A stretch of 64,000 nucleotides of DNA, taken from NCBI GenBank assembly GCA_903632075.3, contig CAHIKZ030001814.1:124001-188000 (forward strand). Reading direction: 5' to 3'. This DNA comes from Acanthosepion pharaonis (Eukaryota > Mollusca > Cephalopoda > Sepiida > Sepiidae). Within the stretch, counting starts at the first letter, position 1, and each line of letters starts with the position of its first letter. The notes beneath the pieces are model-generated. The model saw nothing but the letters and a program-made list of their open reading frames with translations, had not been told where the DNA came from and did no database searches. Position numbers and translations under genes: made by a program. Positions 34,801-46,800 of this stretch are shown in pieces.

Positions 34801-37800
34801 TCTTCTTTTTCTTTTAGGATCGTCTAAGTACAACTTAGTGAATTATTTTCAACTCAATTATTCTTCGTCTAAAAAAAAACTAACAACCTGTTTAATAAAC
34901 CGAGTAAAAAAAAATTTAAATCATATTTCTATGAATATTTCTAATAATGCAAGGTGCCACACAAACAAAGAAAAGATATACAGTGTCAATAAATAGCTGA
35001 ATTTTTTTAACCTTAAAATGAATGGAAAAAAAAGATTTACAATCTGAATATGCTCCAATTAGAGAAAATTGAGAAGCAAAAGATTTCAGTTACTGATCTA
35101 TAAATAGTAAAAAACCTATCTCTGTGATTCCAGCATGGATTTTTTATTACATATATGCATAGAAATATAATGTATGTGTAGACATTTAGATATATTGGGT
35201 GTGCAATAATACAAATAAATACTTTTTACACAAGTTAAAAATGACAATACCTAAAAGTATCTGTAATCATTGCTGATGGTTTACTATTTATATTCCAGTA
35301 AGTCTATTTATGCACTAAAGTAGAAATATCATTGATAAATACTTGGACATGGGGGTTTCAAGGTAATGTACAAGTTACTATAGAAGTTTAAAATAAACTT
35401 TTTTTTTTTTTTTGGAGAAAAAATGTTTAATATCTGGGATTGAGTGCCTGTGGACACAAATTATCATGTTGCATTGATTTTAATCAGGTATATGCCTAAG
35501 TGATGATTAAACTGTGTTATTTAATGTTAAATTTTTTTTTTAATTCCAGATGTAAAATGTCAGAACAAAAGCCATAATGAAATAATAGTTCTAATGTTTG
35601 TGTTTCTCTATTTCCATCAAGAAATATTACAAGTAAAATTTAAAGAAAATATTTTAATCTTTAACAAAATATTGCAATAAATATGAATATGCTGGTTGTT
35701 ATTTTAAGAAGTAAGGAGGTACAAATGAAAAGATTTTTCATTTCACTGAAATAGATCTTAAACACTTCTATCTTCCTTACTTTCTTTCATTTTCTCACTG
35801 AAACCAAGTGTCGTCTTTGATGTCTTTTGTCTTCTCATGTGATTAAAATGGAATAGTCTATTATTTATGCGGTATTAGGAGGAGATGTTAAACCCTTCTA
35901 TCTTTCTTTATTTTCACTGAAACCAAGTAGCATCCCTGACAAGTCTTATGTCTTTCCATATGATCAAAATGGAATAGACCATTACTTATAAGGTATTAAT
36001 GGGGCATAAAGATTGTGTGAATTAATGAAAGGAGGGACAAGCATAATTATTATAGTATTAGGAGGTGTCTAATGTCAACAATAACCAATTTTTGTAAAGT
36101 GAACCTTTACATGCTTAGGCGATTATGTATCTTTTGATACATGACTGACAAGGCAGATTTTTTTTTTTACAGCAGTAAGTTGCCATTTCTTTCTGCTGTA
36201 GACCAGTGGCCATCCAGGGCTATAGAACCTGGTCTGTCCTGCTATTTACCCATAGCTGGGGGGAGAAGAAAAGGATTCATAACTTTCCCAAGGGTATTAT
36301 TAGCATGTAAGTGAATGTAATGGATTCAGCTGTAATTTGAACTCTGCTCTCAGATTGCTCACTCCAAGCCACTATTTGTTACTCCACTGTGCCTCATGGG
36401 TCATAGGTAGACAGCACATTCAGTTATTACTATTCTGTCTCTGTGCCTACCTCATTACAGTTTTGAAACCTTTCAAACAGTTATGAATTATCAGAAAAAC
36501 AGAGCTATATATCACAACATTAAAAAAGATTTATTTACATAAAATCCCACTGAATTAAGTTTAATTTTAAGCTTTGTATTTTTACTGTTTTATATTAAGA
36601 GGAGCAATTGCAAATTGGAGATGCCAAAATCAAACAATTACAAAAATTTAAATATCTGGGAAGTGTTTTAAAAGAGGATGGAAAGTTCAAAACTGAAATC
36701 CAAGCCTTGAATACCTCTTAGGTCTTTAGCTCAACCTAGACCACAAGCTGAATTCACAGATATCCATCACTAAAGATGCTAGAGAAATAGTCGGTTCTCT
36801 GTGCCACTCCAATATGTACCTGACTCCTCCATTACATTCACTTATGTGCTAATACTTTTGGGAAAGGGTATTAGCACGTAAGTGAATGTAATGGATTTGA
36901 TTGGAATTTGAATTTGGCTCTCCAATTCCTCAATCCGAGCCGCTGTCCATTACTCCACTGTGCCTCCCTCTCCTCCTGCTATACTCTACATTTATAAGAG
37001 CCAGATCAGGGTGAAAATGGAGTGCTACTGCTATATAAGGGCAGGAGCTGCCCAGTCTTTACTTTCTAGTCTTGATAGAGTCCAAAAGCATATCTGCATC
37101 CTTGTGGGTGATGTATTATTTTTCCACCCTAAAACCTCTTTCCCACAGTTGAAACATTGCAAGCTTCTAACTACTTTATCATTACTTCCATGGAAATTGT
37201 TCAGACAAATTACATTCCTTAGCACTACTAGTTTTAACATTCAAAGACCCACTATGCCAAGCACATTGTAGTGAACTATCCTCATTACCTTTGTATTCCA
37301 TTAGTGACATGCAAGTTCCACTCAAGCTGCTTCCTTCCATGAACCATTGCTTTGTGGAACCAACTCCCAAAATGCTTCCCTGATCACTCCAATCTTAACC
37401 TGATCAAGTCTAGGATTAACTGTTATCTTCCTCATAAATTGTGCCTCTTATTCAGTAACCCTTTTCCTCAACTACATCTGCGTCCTGGGTAAGACGATAA
37501 ACTACGTCCAACAGCAAGGCCTCTGATCAGGAGGTTTTGAGGAGTGTGGAACCACCTCTTAATTGCTGGTGTTCCCAGGTCCACTCTGACCAAGGGTGGT
37601 AGCACCTGTTAGGGTTCCAGCTATGGGCAAATAGTTAACCCCTAGACTGAGGTAAAAAGCATTATGAAAATGTAAAAATAGGTTTTAATATCAGAAATAT
37701 TACATAAAAAAATTATTACCAGAGAGAAATTTTTGAAGGAAAAAAAAAAAGTCTTATTACCAGCAATATAATTTTGAAAAAAATATTACCAGCAATACAT

Positions 37801-40800
37801 TTTTTAAAATAATATTACCAGCTATACATTTCTGAAGAAAAAAAAAAAAAAAATTACCAGAAATAGATTTTTGACAAAATGAAATATTACCAGCAATAAA
37901 GATTTTGTCAGCATTAAATGACCCACTGAGGTTGATATGCCATAAAACAAAATAACCAACCAACCTTCTTCCTTGAGTTGCTATTGGGCAAGGCAGACAT
38001 TATTGTAAAAAATAATAAAAAAATAAATAAAAATAAAAAATACATTGCCATTGTTTTGAAATCATTCTTCATATATTAGTAATATTATTTGTTTGCAGAT
38101 GTCTGGTCAGCTATCTAGCTTAACAAATCTTTTGTTTTGAAACTTTCAGAGAGGTTTCTGAACTTGTTTTGAGTATTATTCAAGCAAGAGACTTGCAGCC
38201 AAATCAATTCACTGGATCCTTAGATACTTATATCCGTGTGATGATGCAAGGAGATGGAACCAAATTTTCAACTAAAGTAAGTAAATGCTTCTGAAACATT
38301 AAACTAAGAAGATTTTATCTATTTGTTAAATTCACCTTTGCAATATTGAATACTTTTCATTATTCAAAACTTCATATTCCTTAGTAAAACTACTATAATT
38401 TTTTTCAAAGTAGCAGACTTTCTTTGCCTTCAGGTAATTCATATCAAATAATTCATAAATTGAGTTTCAGTTATTTCTAAATCTTAAATGCTGACACCAG
38501 GAAGAGCATCTGCCTGGAAAATCTGAACTATAGGAAAGATAAGCTTCAAAGTTCCAATATTCAATGCTGTAAATAAAGCAAATTATAAAAATTTTTCTCT
38601 CTTCCATAGATCAGTCAGTGACAAAAGTCAAAGTTGAGATGGTAAAATATTTTTTGATCAAAGAGATTTTATTCTAAATGTAAATAGAACATGGAGAAAA
38701 AAAAGGAGATGAAGGATTTCAACTCTCTATAATAAATCAGGTTTTGTTTTGCATCAACATTTTACATTCATAAATTTTTTTTTGTTAAATGTCAGGTTCA
38801 GCGAAATACATGTGATCCAATATATAAAGAACGTTTCCTCTTCAATATTGACTCAAAAGATCTTGAACAGAAGATACTACAATTCCAAGTCTTCTCTGTT
38901 GACAAATATGCTCGTCACAAAGTTATTGGTGAAAACGAGATCAGAATTGGAGATATTGATTTACGACTTCCAATCAAGATGTGGTTGAATCTACGAGATT
39001 TAGATGAGGTTTGTAAAAAAAACTTGATTTTGCTTTATTCATGAAATATGTATGTGTGGCTAGAAAAGAGATATGTATGTGTACATGCAAACAGTTGGAT
39101 AGTTGAATTAAGATTACTCTCACTGCTACTGTGATGTCACCTCTTGCTATTTTTATTTAAGTTGATGGCCAGGATTGAGAAATTCTTGGTAGGATGAGAG
39201 CATGATTTGGAGAATTAAATTAAGTCATTGTCAGTGACAAACAGTGGGTCAAGTAATCAGAAGTGTTTTTGTTACTGTATCAATTGGATACAAATATATT
39301 CAAGAAAAACAAGTAGTTTTCAATTCATATTAAAACAGTTCTTTACAGCCTTTCCCATGGTAACACACATACACACACAGTAGCATCTGTAACAGCATAA
39401 GGAACTCTTTAATGTATTGAGTTACCTGCCCTTGTTTAACCCCTTGTATGTAGTAGTCCTTGACATGTAAATAAAAGAAGTAGACATCACAGTTATCCTG
39501 TCTCTCGTATCTTCATTAAATACCCGCAGTATTACGTGGTGGCAGTGGCGGTGAATTGCAAGCATTGAAAGAAACCAGACAGACCAGAAGTTAAAGAAGA
39601 TAATTTCACACACTGAACAAATCAGTGAAAAGTTGACTTTATTTTCAAACGTAAAAGAAGCGCGAAACAGAAAAAAGAAACATGGCGTCTTCCAACATAA
39701 CACTACCCGTTCTGGACTGGTCTAATGAAAACAAACACGAGGCGTATAGCGAATGGGTCGACTTTTTATGTCATCATATTTCATTATCAACAAAGTTGAA
39801 GAAAAACTGAAATATAACTATATTTTGCTTAGCACCGGACCAAAGGGTCGGGAACTATTGAAAAATGCTCAACTCACGAGCGAACAAAAAAGAAGCGTCT
39901 CAAAACATATTTACAGTATTCGAAACGCACATGATCCAAAAACCAAACAAATGGGTCGAGCGTTTAGAGTTTTCTTCAATGCGTCAGAACGAAGATACAG
40001 TAGATGACTACCTAGTCAGACTGAAAACTAAAGCCGACAGATGCGACTTCGGGAACAATAAAGACGAACGCATTCTGGAACAAATAATAAAAAAGGGCTT
40101 AGGAGCGCTGACGAAAGGAGAAATTTAATAGCCAAACCGGACCTAACCCTCAAATCAGCTATAGAAAGTATCAGGGCGTATGAGATAACAACAAAAGACA
40201 ATTCTCGATACAAGGACGCCAACGAGGGAAGAAAAGAAGTATTCTATGAAATTTCTAAAAGAAATAAACCCTGTACGAGATGTGGGCAAATCCACAGGAA
40301 AAATAAAGAAGACTGCTATGCCTTCAACAAAACGTGCCGGAGATGCAGTGGTTTACATCACTTCGAGGACAAATATGCAAGGCCGGAGAAACCCGAAGGA
40401 TAATTTCAGAGAAAAAATAAAACAGGATAACAGCTCACATAGAGCTAAGAAACAAATCCCCCAAAACGGATATAGAAAGCAAAGCTTTCGGAAAAAAAAA
40501 TATAAGCACAACATCGAGACAAGAAAATGAATCCGACGAAGATCACTTATATTTATATACAATAAATACGGAGAACGACAAACGAGAGGAAATTTTCGCC
40601 AACATAGACTGCGTGGATACAGATAATAAACAACACAAAATAAGAATGAAGGTCGACACAGGGGCGAATGGCAATATTCTACCAGTCAGAATATACAAAA
40701 AAATGTATCCAGATAAAAACAATGGCGACGAAAAAAATTACAAACAAAAAAAGGGGACAAAGGGAGCTAACCCCTGAAAATCTGAAACAAGAGTTAACTA

Positions 40801-43800
40801 CACTTTGGGCTGCAAATGGCATGAAAATAAATCACTACAGATCGATCATACTAAAAATAAGACACAAAGACTCTACAAGTATCAGAGCAAAATTTTTTGT
40901 GTGCGATAGCGACACCACAATATTGGGTCTAAGACCATGCATCCGACTTGGTCTTGTAACGGTTAACTGCAGCATAACCAAAGTGCACACACTGAATCAA
41001 GTGCAAAGCATAGACGATCTTGTAAAAGAGTACCCCGATAGATTTCAAGGCATAGGGAAGTTCCCAGGCCTTCAAAAGATACATCTAGTTGAAGATGCAA
41101 CACCGGTAGTCCAACCGCCAAGAAACTTTCCAGTGCACATTAGAGCAGAACTAAAAAAAGCACTTGACGAAATGGAACACATAGGGGTTATAAAAAAAGT
41201 TATAGAGCCTACGGAGTGGGTCAATGCTATCGCATGTAGCAGGAAAAAAAATGGAGCTCTGCGAATTTGTCTGGACCCCAAACCATTAAATAAATGCATC
41301 AAAAGGACGCATCATAAAACACCAACATTGGAAGAAATATCACACAAATTAGCAGGTGCAAAATACTTTCAAAGTTGGACGCAAAACATGGATACTGGGC
41401 GATACAACTCGATGAAGAATCGAGCATACTCACATGTTTCAACACTCCATTTGGGAGATATAGATATCTGAGATGTCCTTTTGGCCTAAAAATGTCACAA
41501 GACATCTTCCAACAGAAAATGGACCAAATTTTGGAAACATGCAATGGAGCCATCGGTATATCCGATGACATCTGCGTATATGGCAGAACAATACAGGAGC
41601 ATGACCGAAACCTGATAAAGACAATGGACACAGCCCGAAAATACGGCCTAGTCCTTAACAAAGAAAAGTGCTCCATCAAACAAAAACAAATCAAGTTTTA
41701 CGGTCTCATCTGGGATGAGAATGGTTCTCACCCAGACCCTGACAAATGCGATAAAATAAAGTCGAAGCCAGCACCCACCAACAGAGAAGAACTCCAACAA
41801 CTTCTAGGTATGATCCAATACCTAAGTCCCTTCATACCAGATCTCAGCTCCAAAACAGCTCCACTGAGGTCACTACTCAAAAAAGGATGCAGAATTTCAG
41901 TGGAACGAGACACATGGCAAAAACTTTCCAAATATTGAAAGATCACATCCATGAAAAACTTTGTTTGGCATATTTTGATCCCAATTCAGAGACAGTCATT
42001 CAAGTCGATTCAAGCATGCTAGGGCTAGGTGCAACACTCATCAATAACAACAAAGTTGTCGCCTTTGCAAAAAAAAAGACTGACCGACACAGAATCGCGA
42101 TATGCCAACATAGAAAGAGAGTTACTCGCAGTAGTATTCAGGTGTGAGAGATTTCACATACATTTATGGGAAAAAGTACTGGTCGAAACAGACCACAAAC
42201 CCCTAGAAAACATTCAAAACAAGAATATATCACAAGCACCTCCACGGCTACAAAGAATGTTACTAAGATTACAGCCATATGACGCACAAATTACATACAA
42301 ACCTGGAAAAGAAATGTGCATTCCAGACTATTTATCAAGGAACCAACCGACTTCAGGCAAAGAGATCCAACTCGACCTAACAATACACACCGTCAATATA
42401 ACAGCTCAAAAACAAATGGAACTGCAAAATGCAACTGATGAAGATGAAGAGCTGAGAATACTGAAACAGGTGATATTAAATGGATGGCCAGACGATGTAA
42501 AAAATACACCAAAAATAATCAGACGCTACTGGTCACTAAAAAAAGAATGCCTATCAGTACAGGACGGTATTGTCACAAAGGGACAGTCCATAGTCATACC
42601 CAAAAGTATGCAACACACAGTACTACGGAGAATCCATGATGCACACCAAGGTATCGAAAAATGCCAACTGAGAGCAAAAAACAGTGTGTTCTGGAAAGGA
42701 ATACACAAAGACATAGAAGCGTTAGTAAGGAAATGCGAGATCTGCAGAGAGCATCAGAGGAAAAATTCAAAAGAAACAATGATTATAAAGGAACATGCAA
42801 CGCGACCATTTCAGAATGTCGCAGCAGACATCTTTGAATTCAAGGGTCAACAATTCCTACTGATAGCTGACCAGTATAGCAAAATGCCATTTGTGAAGAC
42901 ACTGAAAATATAACTAGCACTAGTTGCATTGAATATTTCAAAGCAGTCTTTGCTGTCCATGGCATTCGGAAAGGCTATACACGGACAATGCCAGGTACTT
43001 CGTATCCAACGAATTCCTCAATTTTGCCACAGAATGGGAGTTCACTCATATCACATCGAGCCCCAGGTACCCACAATCAAACGGGTTTATAGAACGCATG
43101 GTCCAAACCGTAAAGAAAACATTTACAAAAGCCAAACAATCAAAATGGATTGTCAAATGGCCCTTCTATGTCTCAGAGCAACCCCACTAGACAGCCATCT
43201 ACCATCCCCGGCAGAAATCCTATACAATAGGAAGATAAGGACAAGACTTCCAACCTTGTTAAACACAGACACCCCAAAAGATCACGAGATCAGAGAAAGA
43301 TTGTGCGCCAAAAAAAAAAAGCAGCAACAATATTACAACAAAAATGCAAAGGATCTTCCAGAATTAATTGTTGGGAGTAAAAGTGTCTGTGTTACAGGAA
43401 AATGACACCTGTCAACCGGCGACAGTGATTGATAAAAGCGCAGAACCACGCAGCTACATTGTCAGAATGCATGGCGATGGAAGATTACTGAGGCGTAACA
43501 GACGACATCTGCAAGAATTATACAACCCTCAGAGACAAACCAGCATCAACACACCCATTCAAGAGACGAGTTGGGACGATATAACACCACCGTCCCAACA
43601 ACATGCTGACCCACTAGAAGTCAGTACTCCATCCAATAATAATGGATACACGGCAACAGACAACCCAGGGCAACCAGTCGAGTCGAACCAACAGCCAGAA
43701 TTACTGACCAAAAAGACCGAGCCCCTCAAAAAAAGATTATTCAAATAAATGAATATATATATAAAAAAAAAAAAAAGACACAACCCTTTTTCTTAACAAA

Positions 43801-46800
43801 ATAACACAAGAACTCTTTACTTTGTTATTATTAACCCCAAAGTCCTTGACATGTAAATAAAAAATGACATATATATATCTTCATTAAATAAAAAAAAAAA
43901 ATGCATATTAATACATAAATTTTTTTATTTAATAAAGGGAAAATTGTTAACAAGGAAAATGATTGAGATATTATAGTTTATAGATAATTTTAATATTGTA
44001 AATATAATTATTTTTATCTGTTGCAGAGACATGCAGAATATGGTGATATTATGTTCTCCTTAAGTTACCTTCCAACAGCTGAACGTCTTACAATTGTCGT
44101 AGTGAAAGCACGAAACTTAAAGTGGGCTGATAACAAGGATTCAGGAGGTCAGTTGCCAGATTTTAATATTTTTACTTATAACTTTTAGTGTTTTTAACTT
44201 TTTGGTATAATTATTTTTATTATAAAAATTAAATGAAGAGATTTTTAGAAAACGGACTGGAAGAATATGAGTTATGCAGATGTGGTGGAATCTTCTATTC
44301 AGTTGTAGGAAAAAGATTGTATCTTTCCCAGAGAAGATATTAATTATATCTGTTCCATAGAAGATTCCAAAATAAATTCCACTAAAAAATTTAATTTGCA
44401 AAAATTCTGAGTGAATGGGGTTTCGTGGAAGGAAGAAAACGGTGATGTTTTCACTTGTCTTCCATGTGAAACTCTGATCGCTCCATTACTTCACTTGAGT
44501 ACATGTTATAAGATTTTTTATTTATAAAAATAAAATAATTTGCTTCCTAATTTTTTTCCACGGTGAAAATTTAATTAAATATCCATTATTTTCGAAGATA
44601 TTTTTATTATTTGAGACAAAAAAAAGAAAAATGTATTAGAGTTTTTCTTTATAAATATTAAATAAAAATTTCATCAAGTATTTTTATTATGGGCTACTAT
44701 ACTATAAATGGAAGCAATTCAGTCTAGAGCTATCAACACATTTGTCTTGCTGTCAGTCAGCTGGTACTACAAATATCACCTCACACATCCAAATTGACCT
44801 TTGACCTATACTGATTACTGCATGCCACCCATGTAAAAAAAAAAAAAAAAAATTTTTTAATGCTTTTTTAAATTAATATTTAGGGTTTTTTGGCATAGTT
44901 AAACTTAGTAAAGATTGTAAATATATATTTTACATAAAATTGTGTTGATGTTATAATTTTTATTTTTATTGGTCTCCAATATTGTGTTTTCTGTCAACTA
45001 GATACTGGCCATTGTTGAATTTTGTTGATTAAAAGAAAATTTTTTTAGTTTACGGCTGTTTAATTCAACTTGAATTAACAATTTTTAGGTTTTTTTCAAG
45101 ATGCAGATTAAGGCTCCAATGTTTGTTGCGAAAGTCAGAAAAATCATAACTAACTTTAATATTTTTCAACAAGACATTTTGGTTGTTGATACCTACATTT
45201 TTGGCAATATTTTCATGATGGCAGCTAACTCAATCCAATCACAAGACGAAAAGGATAAGTTATGCCCCTTACTTACATTTCATTAGGATCTCCAAAATAA
45301 TAATTCAACAAGGGAGATAAACAAATGATTTCCAGTTAAGATATTGCATTACCTTTATCACGAAAAATAAAATATCTACCTACCTTGCATAATACGACCC
45401 CTAATCCTTTAGGTACTGCAATGAACTTTATAAAAAAACTCATTTAAAAAATTTAAGTGTCTTCCTTGTTTGTTTTATTTGAAAAATAAAAGAAAAATAT
45501 ATTTCTGTATGTAAAGATTTTAGGCATTTTTAAAACAATGGCATGTTCATTTGTTGACTCTCAAATTGCAATTTTAGATGAAAAAGGTAAACAATTTAAA
45601 AAATCTCTTAAAAATTCAATATTTGTGAGATGTGTTTCAAAGTCAATTAGAAAATTTAAGAATTAACTGGATTTTGCAAATGGAATGCTTAATTTTGGCT
45701 TAAAAGTAAAACACATTTATGCACAGTAGCCTATAGTTAGTATCATACGTCAGCAACAGTAATTTTATCCAGTAATTTTTGTCTTAAAAAGTAAGCAATT
45801 TTTTTTAATTAAATATGGAACACTAGCAGTGTAATAATCAAGAAATTGGTATCTATGTTTAAAAATAAATTATTTATACCTTATATAACCAACAGTTAAG
45901 AATATAGTTGTTTTATAAATTCTATACATTTTATGAAACTTAGTAGAAATAATAATTATATTTTTTTATTCTACATTAAAAGCATAAAAAAGAAATGAAT
46001 TAAAAACTAGTGAAATGGCACTTTTTCATTGCTTTTATTTGTTGATTATTTTCTTATCTGACATCTTAAAAATTTAATTGCACCTAAGGAGGTCTTTTTT
46101 TCATTATTTTGAATATAAGAGTTATTGAATTATCAGATATCAAATTACTCTTCCAATAGGGAAAAGTAGTTAGTAAAAGGCAGTAATTCAGAATTACTTT
46201 TTTCATACAAAAAATAATCTAACTTGCTACAATAAAAAAAAAAAAAAAAAATTATTTTAAAAAAGATTCACACTCGAAAATAGCATTAAACTTTACATTT
46301 TTTGATTCTTCAAACATCTTTATTTAATAATAAAAAAATACTCTTACCAACATCAATGGAATGAAATTTAAAATCCTACTGAAAAATTACAAGTAATTAA
46401 AAAAAAAAAAATATTAAGTGTAGATTTTTTTTTCCAAAAATTGAAAACACTTTCTGATAAATCAATCAGATATATCAGATTTCTGCTCAATAAGAATAAT
46501 AATAGTTTTTAGCATTAGGTATAATTGTTAATTAGCTAATTATAGGATATCACTAACAATTCCTTTGTAAAAAGGTTTTCTCAATAATTGAAGGTTATTG
46601 TAATTTAGGACTAACATAATTACTTCGTCAAAGAAAAGATGCATGGTTACTAGGCATTTGAGATAGCTTTGGTATAACACTTTACTATGTTTTGGACTAG
46701 TACTGTAAAGTCACAATTCTACAAGGGAATCAAGCACACATGTAAGAATTGTAGTAGTTCTTTAGAAAAAGCAAATAACTAATTAGTTTTGTGTTATGCT

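Larger units (their letters stand above)
23933..34961 (-). mobile_element. Gypsy-type LTR retrotransposon A (11.0 kb)
   Basis: Two long direct repeats (23933-25902 and 32949-34961) both start TGTGACGGGTAC and end GGTGCCACA on the + strand. They are flanked by the 5-base duplication CAAAC (23928-23932 and 34962-34966). Between them, on the - strand, lie gag, protease, reverse transcriptase, RNase H and integrase in Gypsy (Metaviridae) order, then an extra region and a minisatellite. Stops and frameshifts interrupt every gene, so it is inactive, though the closely similar LTRs and intact duplication suggest moderate age. It lies antisense in the 15.6 kb SYT12 intron. Confidence 0.93.
39388..43891 (+). 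mobile_element. Gypsy-type LTR retrotransposon B (about 4.5 kb)
   Basis: It lies on the sense strand in the intron between SYT12 exons D and E. A 149-base left LTR-like end, a primer-site-like TGGTGGCAGTGGCGGTG, gag with zinc knuckle, protease, reverse transcriptase, RNase H, integrase and a shorter, diverged right end appear in Gypsy order. Every gene is broken by frameshifts. Short LTRs and the gag/zinc-knuckle spacing recall the Mag group, but the group call is inference. No target duplication could be identified. Confidence 0.85.

Noticed and set aside
45101..45286. 61-codon open frame in a SYT12 intron
   Set aside because: No homology recognised; an exon here would not fit the phase between exons E and F.
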